From Mikania micrantha (taxonomy: Eukaryota; Streptophyta; Magnoliopsida; Asterales; Asteraceae), in assembly GCA_009363875.1 (NCBI GenBank), contig CM018685.1, positions 58,477,087-58,541,086 on the forward strand: a DNA stretch of 64,000 nt. Direction: 5' to 3'. This document shows positions 26,601-39,700 of the stretch, piece by piece. A program made the position numbers and the translations under genes. A model generated the notes under the pieces. The model saw only the letters and a list, made by a program, of their open reading frames with translations, ran no database searches and was not told where the DNA came from. The number at the start of each line of letters is the position of its first letter. The first letter of the stretch is position 1.

Positions 26601-28576
26601 TGTATTTGAAATAATCGTTAAAATAATGATTGTGGTTGTTAGAATTTGAAAATATATGAGAAATCATGAACGTGGAAGAAAACCGTGCGCGAAACGGAGT
26701 TACGGATTGTCCGGAATCGCGAAACGAAGAAAAAGTTAAAAATTTGAGAAAATTGGTGCCAGGCGGTACGCCTGCACTAGCGGCCCACGCTAGGCGGTAC
26801 GCGCGGCGCCAAAAAATATCTGGGAACTTTGGGGCTCGCGTGCTACGCCCCGGGCCAAGCGGCCACGCGGGGCGGTACGCCTGGCATGTTTAAGTCGGCA
26901 GAATTGGATTTAAAGATCAGATCAAAAGCAGAAGAGTTTTTAAAAACTCATTCTGTCGAATTTCTTACAACCACAGATCATATTTGGGGCTGCAAAACTT
27001 GGATTTGAAGCCGTCTAAGCCTACGGATCGTACCAGAGAACGTATGTGCAACATCTGATCGTTGTTTTGCTACTGAATATCCGTTCGATTGGGTAACGAT
27101 TCGTTTTATCATACTAGTTTAATATTATGTGGATTAAATTTAGTTTTGAATGTAATACTATGATTATGGGTATTGATTATTGCCTAGTTGATGACTAGGG
27201 ATTGTTAGAAACGAAGAACTTGATATTTTGACGGTGAAATCTTCGTTTTGAAGCCGGTGTAATGTCCGGTTGTTATAAAACCCATATCATGGTGTGATAA
27301 CTAGTAGGAATGGGTAAATTATGGTTTTAAATGAAATATGGATTATGATCCATGGGTTAAATATTAATATGTGATAAATTGATGTTAAAATTATTAGCAG
27401 TTATGATCATAAATGGATTTGAATAAAATAAGTGATTAAAGATCGTAATTAATATAATGAACATCAATTATTTGATGAAATGCCTAAGGAGGCATGTAAT
27501 ATGATTAATTGCAGTAATTGACTAAAACTTACTAAATATAGCAAGATAGAGTCAATTATGTGATAAATTGACTTTGAAAAAGTCAAACCAATCAAGTGCG
27601 TTGAACTTGATTGTATGTGTTATATGTATTGAATATAGTTGTATATATGTGAATTACAACTAGGTATTGACGGTGAAAGTCAAGGGATAAGCCACAGAAG
27701 TGGAAACGAGGTTGTAGGAAGTGAACAACTGTATGAACCAGGTAAGTTACCCAACTTACTGTAACATTACATATAAGTAGTAGAAAGAGTCTACTTGATT
27801 GTGATGTATACATATTGATTGAGCAGTTTGACTTATTTAGTCCATCTATATATTTAGTAGTAGATATATGATGAAAGAACTTGAGTGAAAGCATCATAGT
27901 ATGAATTGGTAAATTGTTGAATACTTAATCATTAAATAGTGATTAATTGATTGATTTGAATGAATGTGCATAACTAAATTGGAACTAATTGAGTTAATAG
28001 ACTCTAATGTATATATGTTAAGTTCCAATGTGTTTATGTCACGATTGAATTGAATATGCAACATAGATTGCATAAGAATAGCCGGATGAGCCGGTGTTTG
28101 AGTAAGTAATCCCACAACTATGACATCACATAATGAACATTGAATTTGTTGTTGAATAAATTGTATGATAAATATGGCTTGGTGATAGGGGAAAGTCGAA
28201 TAATAAAAGTTCAACAACCTATGATAAATCCAATACCCTGGTAACTGAAAGTGTGGGAACTCTATGATGGAAGTACCGGTGGGTGAACATTATAGTAATT
28301 TGATTGAAATAATGATACCACATATGTGTGGTTAGTCAGAGGTGCTGGCAAATGTCTTAGATGGAAGTACCGGTGGGTGAACATCTTAAGACTTAATATT
28401 TATGACTCCATAATGGTGGATAGCCAGAGGTGCTGGCAATTGTCTGGATGGAAGTACTGGTGGGTGAACATCTTAAGACTTAATATATGTATGATACCAC
28501 AAATGTGTGGATAATCGGTTAATCCGGAAACTAAATTGTTGAAACCACAGGGGTGTGGGTAATTGGTTAAGCCAAT

Positions 28577-28607
<31 letters not shown>

Positions 28608-31600
28608 GGTGTTTTAAATTTAGCCAGAGCCAGAGGTGCTGGTGATAGAGTTGAATTAGATAATATACTCATATTTGTGAAAATGTCTCATTAAGGGAAA
28701 TAAATGCACAATGTGTGTGGGGTGCAGGTTGATGTTGGAATATGATATATTATTATCTAAACATGATAAACATCCATATGATATATATGTGGATGTGTTA
28801 AAATGAGTTTTGAGAACTCTGAGAGGGGTTACTTACTTGGTTCATATGAACTAATTGTGACCTTATATCTGATGTTACAGGTCAAAGATAGATATGCATC
28901 GGGCGATCAGATCGGGCGATCAGATCGGGCGATCAGATCGGGCATGTTTTGAAGCTGAACCAAACGTTATGTAAAATCTTTGGTGGTATTAAACTTAAAC
29001 ACACTAGTTTTATTAATCATAAATGTAAATGTTATGAAATTAAGTGTGTTTAACTCATGAATTGAAAATTTCACGCTTCCGAACATAATCTAACGATAAA
29101 GTTTAATCTGGGACCTATAATTGGACACGTGTAATCGTGTGAAAAGTTTGGGTGTTACACCAATGATTGTAAAAAGGATAATTTCATTAATACAAAAATT
29201 TCAAGTTTTACCTGATCCAAATTTTGCCCTGTCTCAGAAGCATTGGTGGAATTTGGCATAGCTTTTACTAAAACAGAGTAATAAACTTTAAGATTAATCC
29301 TTTTAGTTGCATCTTTGCTAGGTTCCTCAGCCTCATCAATGTAAGCAACACGAAGAGATGGGTACTCTGTCATTAACCTTAGAACATTTTGTGCACGAGG
29401 ATCACCAGATCGCTTTTGAATGCCATATTGTTGGCATGAAACCACATATGTAAATTTCATATCAGCTACTGCCTGACACTGGTTCCATAGTGACCATTTT
29501 CCTTTCATCTGATCCTCATTCAACTCAATCGCCTTATACCCTTTCATAAGATCTGCTCAAACCCATAACAACAAAAACACCAACTCGTTTACTGTTTATG
29601 TTATTTTGAAACTTCATTTATAATCACAAGATGGTTGTCTACCTTCGTCCTTAGCCACATCAAGGAAAGCCTGAAGTTCCAAAGCTTTACGATAATACAT
29701 CATTCCTCTAACTGGCATAAATTAAAGAGTATTAATCCCATCTACATCAAAAAGAAAATCAAAGGTCTTGGACTGAGTCAGCTTAAGTTAAAAATTTACC
29801 AGTTTTGGTCAATGTTTGTCCTCTATACGAGGCCCAAAGGCGGAGTTGATCTTCTAGTTCATCATTTCCTTTTAGGTCATCTTCAATGACGCAATTCATT
29901 CTCTCAAGGAAGTTGTTCCACTCATCTGTGGGTCATCCATCGCCAGTCAGTAATCTATGCACACAGCGCCATGTAAGCACCTAAGAATATACATACCTGG
30001 AAAAATATTTTGTAAATAGAAGAGGATTGATACCCCATCCTCATTTGGGACTTCTAAATCATGCAATGAAAATAGAACCTCCTCTGTGTAATACGGGGTG
30101 AGTACGCTGCCAAGAAAAACATATTAAGCACAAAACAAGGAGTAACAGACAAGGCGTCCAACATATGTACAAGCAAATCAATTGCATTTTAAATGCACGA
30201 CTTGTAAAAATCAAATCAAACAAATAGCTTTAAACTTAAGAGTAAGAGCTTGTATGCAACAAGTCAGTGAATCAACTTCCACGACTATGAAAATGAAGAT
30301 ATCGGTTCTTATCGAGAAATTTTGCAGGAGTTTTTTTTGTCTATTCTTGCATAGAAAATGTTAATTGGTCATGCTAGGCACATATTGAAGGGTCTAGAGG
30401 ACATGTTAAACAAACCCTAAAGACAAATTGTCACAATACAAGTGCTCTAAATAATTTATGAAATTTAAAAAAACTTACGAGAATGAAAGCATATTGAGAA
30501 CTTTGGGGGCGGAAGGCATGTCCATGAACAATGAATTGGAGAAGAAGGATATTCTTCTTCTAGCTTCCAAGTTTGAAGGCACATCCATAGCAGATTCCTT
30601 CACTGTAAGCAATAAGTACAGCCTATTGATCTGGCAAAAGACACCATGTAAGAAGAATATACTAATTTGAGATGAAACCCCGACATGTTCAAAGGTTTTT
30701 GTTAAAATTACTTTCTCCTTCCAAGCTTCTGATTCTGGAGTTGGGAATAAGATTGCTCCTGCAGGTTGAAATAACTGGATTTGTTCATCATACTCATCTC
30801 CTTGCCCGTCCAAACTATTTAAATAAAAACAATATACAATTGTAAGAAATATTATGAAGTGAAATTGATAGATACAAGAAAACGATTTAAGATTTACTTC
30901 TGTTCTTCCATTATGTCTCTTGTCACAACTTCATGCATATCCTGGAAAAGAATAACAACTTGATCTCGGTCCTCCTTGTTATTTCTTAACTGTAGATAGC
31001 AAACCACAATGTATTTGCTTATTTTTACACACAAGATTTTCAAAGAGCTACTGCTGAAGTGCATACCAAATATTTAATTAGCTTGACAACATGATCATAG
31101 AGGATAGGCAAAGCACTCATTTTAAAATCTCTCACTAGATCACCGTTGTAAATGTGTTCGTCAACTTCCATAAATATATCATTTATAACCCTGAAAAGAT
31201 GAATCAAATTCTATATCCCTTGTTTCATGATAAGAACTTGTGAAATAAAATTTGTATAACTTCAACAAACCAAAGAGTACATACTTCTTCTCACGACGGC
31301 CACGAACCAAAAAATTAATTATACTGCGAAATGAAGCGTAGCATTCACAAACAGCACAAGACATATAATTGTCATTCTCAATCCTCTTTTTCAGCTCACG
31401 GTCGTTTCCATTGCTGTCTTTTGCCATATCCAATGCAATAGGGATCTATAAATTAATTGGGAAAACAATAAGCGAGTTTTGTTGAGCTTCTAGAAGTGTG
31501 AATTCTCGTAGTTCCCTGTATTTACAGGCATACCATGCTAGCAAGCAGAAATGGAGGCCACTGAATTAGGTCCAAGTCTAGGTCAGCCCAATATGGAACA

Positions 31601-33702
31601 AGCAAAAGGTTCATTTCCCTGTAGCCACAATAAGCCATCAACCAAAATGTAGAATTTAACCTCTCCAAAACAACATATTTATTAGTACCTATTATTAATA
31701 AGATCTTCCTCTCGGAAACTTGAGATAATTTTGTTCCATAACTGAGCAAATCTTGCAGCTTCTTTTGGATTATGTGGAGGGATCTGCAGCAAATAAGAAA
31801 GGTATAGCCTCAATATAAAATAAACATCATGAATAAAAATATCAATGGAACATTTGCTTTTATATACATGTATTAAGAAATCTCTTTTTAGCTGCCAGTA
31901 TTCTAAGGTTTGCATGGTAGTAAATGTTAGGTTCCAAAAATTATTTTATAGAAAATATCATCTAAATTCGTTTTAAAAAAATGGTGAACGCCACCATTAA
32001 GCGCCCGTCACCGACCGGTCCCACGGCCAACATGAGGGAGGTAAATCGCGTGACCCAGGGAAAATTGGTGGTAAATTCGTTTTAGGAAATCATAAAATTG
32101 CCACATCCTAGATTCATCTAAAATATCATCCAATAATTATTTCATAGAAACTTACCAAATGCTCACAATCAATGCCAAAGTTTATATATGTATATATATA
32201 TATATATATATAGATTAAGATTTGGCTAAAAAGTCATAAAACCATAAAAAGTGTGAGAAGGAATTTCAATCATTGATCTTGGATTTGAAGGGTTATAAAT
32301 GTGCCACATCAAAAAGAGATTTTAAAAGGAAATTAAAATGGTTGTAAGGGTATAATAGGTATTGCAACCATTGTTGACTTTTTATAACTTCTCCTCTTTT
32401 TTTCAAAAGCTCATAACTTTTTCATACGTAATTATTTTATAAAAAATATTACACCATAATATCAAGAATTTTTCTATCTTTCCAACGGGTATAATATTGA
32501 TACATTAAAAAACAATTAATTTGGGTGTTGTATTCAACTGTGTGTTTTTATGGCGTTTTTTAATATGTTTTAAGAAACTGGTTGTTTATGGTGTTTTTTC
32601 GTAGGTTAATGAAACTTAGCATTTTATGGTATTTTTTGAATGCTCATAAAACACTTTGATGTTTTTCACTAAATAAACAAAAAAGGATAACAAATTTTTA
32701 TGGTGTTTATTTTATGTCCCTTCTAAATTTTTCTCAGATAACAATATTTTATGGTGTTTTTATCTTGGAAATACACATGGTGTTTTCATTCAGCACATGT
32801 ACATATTGTTGAATACATACATTCGTTTTATTTTGTAAATAACGTGGTGTTTTGCGAAATTTGGTGTTTTATCGTAAGTGCATGAAAACTAAACATTTTA
32901 TGGTTTTTTTGATGTTCATAAAATTACTTTTTTTATAGTGTTTTTTAATGAATAAACAAAAAATAAAAACGATTCTTTATGGTGTTTTTCTATATGTTTC
33001 ACAATTTTCTACGAATAACAATGTTTTATGGTGTTTTATCTTGAAAATACATGCTGTGTTTTTATTCAGCAAATACACATAAAAAACGCCATAAAATGCC
33101 CCTATGTAAAATTATGTAGTTTAAAAACACCAAATGCAAAATTAAGCGTTGTTATTTTGTTTAGTGCTCAAAAACACCATAAAACATTTAGTTTCGTTAT
33201 GCAAAAACACCATAAAGCAAAAACACCATAAAATCAAGCATAAATGTGCTTTATGGTGTTTTTCAATATATTTTATTCGATAATATCATAAAACGAAACT
33301 TAAAAAACACCAGGTTTAAACTTAAGTGTTTATGGTGTTTTTTGTATTCAAAAACACCATAAAATGCCCTGTGGTGTTTTATGTTCTGCTAGTAGTGTTC
33401 AAAAACACCATAAAAACGCAAGTTTCATAAACATGTAGTTTTGTTAATTTTTTTAATATAACAATATTATACTCGTTAAAAAAGTAAAAAAACACTTGAT
33501 TTTATGGTGTAATTTTTTTTAAAAAATGTTAACATGTAAAATAGTTACGAACGTTTTAATAAAAAATGGATAAAGTTGCATGTGACTTGCATGTGCAACC
33601 TCCTTTTTTATTTTGACATCTATACCCTTTTACCTAATGTAAACATGTCACTTCCTTGTTGCTTCTCACACTTTTTATGGTTTTCCTCCTTTGTAAAATA
33701 TC

Positions 33703-33751
<49 letters not shown>

Positions 33752-36700
33752 ATAAAACCAAATACTTTAAAAGTACTAAAGATCATAATTAATCATCAAG
33801 ACCATCATCTAAACCATCATAAGTTTCATCCACTTCTATTGCATAATTAGTTGTAGATTTATCCTCCTAAAAAAATCAAAACCAAAAATTAAAATATCCA
33901 AAACAAATCCAAGGTATGTGCATGATTATAGCCGTATTTGTTAATTTCCGTATTTATCTAGGTATAGCATTTAAATAAAATCAAAACAAATCCAAAAAAT
34001 CAAAACCAAAATTAAAATATCCTGGGAAAAAAAATTATAACGCCTTTATTTTCCAAACCGTGCGCCTTTGTGCCTTGCGCCTATAACAAAAGCCATCGCC
34101 TATTGTGGCTTTTGTAAAAACCAACCCTTATCTGCGCATGAGTCCTCCAAAGGCGTTTTTGTTGGGCTTGGCTTTTTTCAGGGCCTAGTGAGGCCTTTTC
34201 ACAACACAGCTTAAAAAGTTATAAACTTACTGTAGCAAAATAATGTGACAAGGTAGCGGAAAGTCCTTTCTTCCTTTTCTCAGGTGGAATTAAGCAGAAA
34301 TTAATCGCACCTGGTAGCGACGGAAAATGAGACCTCAGTGTTTCTAAATTTTGAATCTGCAACAATACCGTAATAAAATTGTAAAATAATATAATAGGAT
34401 ATATTTATTTCAGATAAAAGCACAACTAAAGATGAATATAGACAAACCTCTCCAAGACGATTGGATGCCCCATAGACTCCTCCGAATATAGTAGAGAAAA
34501 TAGCATACCAGACTTGGGTATCCATAAAATACACCTGTATACATTCTGTGTGTTAAGAGTTGCACAAAAAATTCAAATGAAATATTCAAATAAAGGTTAG
34601 ATATGTAATACTACAAGAACGATTGGAGCCCAGAGTGCAACCACCACACCAATATTGTTCCTTGCTGCAAAATCACATAATTCAATTTCAGAAAACAAAT
34701 ATATAGAATAGAAATTTTTGCTTTTATCACCTGGGGAAAACAAATATATAGAATAGAAATTTTTGCTTTTATCACCTGGGGAGAAGAATGAATGCCATGT
34801 GTAAGTATACATATGAACACTCATTATAGCTTTTGTAGGACTAATAAGTGGCTTTATCTGCAATGAAAATTTGCAACTTTCAATGCTTAAAAATATAATC
34901 TAAAATATTATTGTGAAATTCTACAAGGACTAACATATGCATAAAAATTGGCATAATGACTAAACATTTTTACTCAATGATAGTATAGCTTAATGAAATG
35001 TGTATAGTACATGGAAAGACCAAAACAAATAAACAAACTTACCCAGTATATTCCCACTCTTCAGTAGGATCTGGGGGGACGAATAAAGACAAACCTTACC
35101 CCTATCCCAGTTAGGATAAAGAGGCTGCTCCGAAGGAGTTGAAGTTAATCATCCCAACGTTTTTAACGTTATTTTCACAAAAATAAGGAAAATAACGTTA
35201 AAATGAGTGAAATTTTACTTTGCTCTTTGAGGGCCCACACATATATACATTACGTGGAAAGAGCAACAAACACGATAGATATTGAGCACCAATTAGAATG
35301 AATCTTGAAGTGCTGGTGAGAACACAACCTCTAAATAGTAACCGAAAGCGAGTTTTGTAATAATTAGCAGAATCCAAAAGGTTGTGTACCTGGAATTTTA
35401 AATCAAGTGTGGTCACATATAAGATCCATGTGGCTCTCAACTAGTTATATATAAATTGATCTTACTTCACAACAGAGAATGTGTTTTCGTGCATTTTTGC
35501 CCCAACATATAGCCGAGGCTGTCATATTTCATACATTCTGAGATTAGTATATTCTTAAATATAATCGACTTCTGGACCTTAAAAAGCAGATGAATGGATA
35601 AAAAGTTATGGAATGTCTTTACCTGAGACCACCACATCATGAACATGAAAATTCTGTGGTCAGAACTCCCAAGGTAACGCCTTATGAAAGGGAATATAAA
35701 CAACACAGCAGCAAACATGTTGGGTGACAAGTAGGCAATAACCGTGAAAATGAACAATGATAGAGAGTGTGAGCAGGTAACCGTTAAAATTACTACCCAG
35801 GTGGCAGCTGATACAACATTTAAAAGGTATCTTATCTTGACATCAAAGGACATGCATTGTCTTGCCTTCCAATTCAGTGCCATGTCAAGAACAGCTGCAG
35901 AACAATTAAGTTCACTCTCTCTATCAAAGCAATACTAAAAGGGTCTTTTTGAGCATGAAGTGCAGAAAATGATACGAGGAAAAAAAATTTGAAAAGACTA
36001 AATTGTGCAGGGAATAAAGAGAGCACTTTTCAAGAATTCAACATACCTTGACCAAGATTCAATACCGAAGCTGTTATAAATACACTCAGTACTTTCTTAA
36101 GAACATCATAATCGAATATTGTGGTCAGGTTTCCAGCATCATGCCAAGCAACAATAACCATAGCCTATAGAAAGAACAAATTGTCACCATTGGTACTATG
36201 ATAATTTGTGTGTGTGTTTGTCTGTTTGTACTTGAGCCAGGAGTGGGTCCTCTAAGAGAAGCAGCCTCTCTTTCCTCAGGGATAGGTGTAAGGTTTGCTT
36301 ACATCCCACCTCCCCTACCCTACAAATAGCCATGCTACAAGCAGGATTGACGGGGTATGGTGGTTGTTGGTTGTGTGTGTGTGTGAACAATAAAAGTGCT
36401 GGTATACTTGTATCAAATACAAGAAAAGTCACCTGTAAGCACAATATAAAGAAACTCCACATTCTGTCAAAGCTTCTGAAAATGTGCCAGTATGATCGTA
36501 TCTCAACAAAATTGGATTTTCCAACCCATGGATCTTTTGCAGGGGGTTTATTATCCTGAAAATCAGTCATTCCACATAATTCAGGTTACCCCTATCTTTA
36601 AAAAAAATAAGGCGATTGAGAAGGATTTGATAAGGTTGCAGAGGCTAGGTTACAAAAGAAGGCAGCAGCTGGGTTGATGAAGACTGTGTTGGACTAATCT

Positions 36701-39700
36701 TGTAATATTAATAAGTTAAGGGTTAAAGCTAGAAAGTTTAGATTTTTTAGTTGTTTTGGATTTATCTAATAGAGTTTAAAGTTTAAATTAGGTTTTGGAT
36801 AAGTTTTAGTTTTTTCAGCAGGTTTTGTAGGGATAAAACCTTGACTTTTGTGTTTTGTTTTTAGTATAAATAGGGGTAGATTTCTTTGGTTTAATTGTAC
36901 CTCCTGATTAAATAAAATTTCTGTTTTTCTTGGTTTCATATTCGCAAGTTTGGGTTGGTTTTTCTGGTTAAATTATATAGCAGCAGGGGGGGTTGGGCTT
37001 CAATTGGTATCAGAGCTTGGAAAGCTCATACCTGCGATCGGCAATTAATCATCAGACAGGAAGCAGCGATCGTGGTCAGCAGGTCTTGATCGGCTAATCA
37101 ATCAACTGATTGGTTCGATTTAGCAGGAGCGCAAGAAAGAAAAGTCAGATTGTGTGGATTATCTCTCAGCCGTGAACAACAGGAGGGCTGTTGTGCGGCA
37201 GGAACAAGCCAACGAACCAGGGTGCAGGAGGACGAATCAGCAGGGGGCTGAAGGTTTCGTTTAGCAGCCAGGGAGACAGAAAAGCAGTGGTTTTTCGTGT
37301 TGGTGATCAATAGCAGGGGCAGATTGATCGGGGAGGTGTTCACAAGAAATCTGATAAAGGTAGATACTTGTTTGCTTACTTATACGAGGAAGAATGGCTG
37401 GAAAAGAGGATGCAGTAATTATTCCAGCAAGAGAAACAGGTTCTATGAGCTATCAGTGCCTAGTTTTGACAAACACCAATTATCAAGTATGGTCAATAAG
37501 GGTGAGAACGATCATGGATGCAAACGGGCTGTGGGAAGCAGTGGAACCTACAATCGGGGCTGTTGTGGATCAAAGAAAGTCGAAGATGGCCCTTGCATTC
37601 CTCTTTCAAGCAATACCCGAAGATTTGGTCTTACAGTTGGCAGGTTATGGTGATGCTAAACAGGTTTGGGATGCTTTGAAAACAAGGTTTTTAGGGGTGG
37701 ATCGAGTAAGAACAGCAAGACTTCAAACCTTGAGAAGGGAATTCGAAAATCTCAAGATGAAGGAAGATGAATCAATTGATGATTTCACAGGAAAGATGAG
37801 TGGGCTGGTATCTAAGGCAAAGGGTCTTGGAACTACTTTTGAAGAAGGACAAATGGTGAGGAAGTTATTGGACTCGATGCCTAGATCATTCATTCAAATC
37901 GTAGCATCAATAGAACAATGCTTTGAACTAGATAGCATGAGGTTTGATGAAGCTGTTGGAAGGTTAAAGGCATATGAGGAGCGCATAAAAGACCTAGATC
38001 AAGGAGGAGAATCACATGGTAAGCTGCTGCTCTCAAAGGTGAAAGGAAAAGACTTGTTTTGTGAACATTGTGGACGGGGTGGTCAAGGAAGTTCAAGCCA
38101 CATTGATCAAGGAAGTGACCGGGGTGAAGGTCATAGGGCTGGTCAAGAGAGGGTTGGACAGTTTCAACAAAACAGAGGTCAAAGAGAGAGAGACAAGAGC
38201 CGTATAAGGTGTTTCAAGTGCAATGAACTTGGACATTATGTGGCTGAATGTCCTAGTTGGGAAGAAAAGAAAGAAAGGGTTAATTTGAACCGGGTGGATG
38301 AGGATTCAATACCTTTGCTTTGAAAGAAGAATGGGATTACAAGATTAGGGGGGTGATTGTTGGACTAATCTTGTAATATTAATAAGTTAAGGGTTAAAGC
38401 TAGAAAGTTTAGATTTTTTAGTTGTTTTGGATTTATCTAATAGAGTTTAAAGTTTAAAGTTTAAATTAGGTTTTGGATAAGTTTTAGTTTTTTCAGCAGG
38501 TTTTGTAGGGATAAAACCTTGACTTTTGTGTTTTGTTTTTAGTATAAATAGGGGTAGATTTCTTTGGTTTAATTGTACCTCCTGATTAAATAAAATTTCT
38601 GTTTTTCTTGGTTTCATATTCGCAAGTTTGGGCTGGTTTTTCTGGTTAAATTATATAGCAGCAGGGGGGGTTGGGCTTCAGACTGCAACGGCTGGGTAGG
38701 GTTCTGATCGAGAGAGTCGTAGGTGGTAAAGAGGTCGTGGCTGGATTAGGGTTTAATGGATCAGAGAAATAGCACTGATAACATAATAAAAAAATGGTTT
38801 TGCTGAAAAACTTGATACTTCTCATTGTATTATCCGTATATATAGATACACAAGATACTATATTATTTAAGGACTAGATAAACATTCTAAATACGATAAA
38901 TCAATATCATGGCTAAATCTAATCACGACTCTCACTAATAGCCAAGTAACGATCTCCTAGTCTAATAACCAGAAAACATGAATAGTTTTTCTCCAAAGCC
39001 AAAGTAAAAGCAAAAAACTAGTTTCATTCAAAGTTAGACTATGTGCTGGAATGATGTGGACTTCCTATGCATATCAGTTGAATGATTTTTCATTTTTATG
39101 CCCCAATAAAGAAACTGAACATAAAATTTATAAATATGAAAACAAGCTCCACAAGTACATAAGGAATCACAGCTGTAGATTACCCTTTTTTTGTCAAACA
39201 TCTGTCGCTTCACAGGCTCGCAGCAGAAAAAATCAGCATCAAGACGCATTGGCCAGCCTATCTGGAAACAATCTGGCGACCTGAAACGTTCATGGTTTCT
39301 TGGTGACAATAGTACATAAATAATCTAAGTATCTAACTCGCAAAAAAAAATATATACCAAAAATATTCATTTAGATCATCATAATTTCTCCACTGAGAAT
39401 GTTCAGATTTTCCTATTTTGCTCCTGGCAGCTTCCTATAGAACAGTGGCCATATAAGTAACATTGGGCATAAAATATAAGATCTGAATTTATTTAAAGCA
39501 AAGAGACTGAACGATCAGTACCATCGCTATCACATGATAAATAGGAGAAACCACTTCCTTCAAGAAAGCTTCCTCTTCTCCACCATATGCTGGCTTCACA
39601 TCCTCACCAGTCATGGGACTGACATTGCCAGCTAGGACACCATAGATTTCAAAAGCCATCTAGAATATGTGAAAACCATGAATGATGAATTTCATTAGCA

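Larger units (their letters stand above)
26575..29159 (+). mobile_element. Solo Ty3/gypsy LTR (LTR C) in callose synthase intron 33
   Basis: Starts TGTAACAACTGG and ends GGGTGTTACA (2,585 bp), with target-site duplication CCAAT at 26570-26574 and 29160-29164. No internal region remains. The 5' part resembles LTR B (cggagttacggattgtccgg); the 3' part is nearly the same as LTR A. It lies opposite to the gene's sense. Confidence 0.93.

Noticed and set aside
32213..33711. CRISPR-like array (regular ATGGTGTTTT repeats)
   Set aside because: Spacing is irregular, repeats are short and inverted between halves, and this is a plant genome.
35198..35440. 80-aa minus-strand frame
   Set aside because: Callose synthase exon 17 lies in it, but in a different reading frame.
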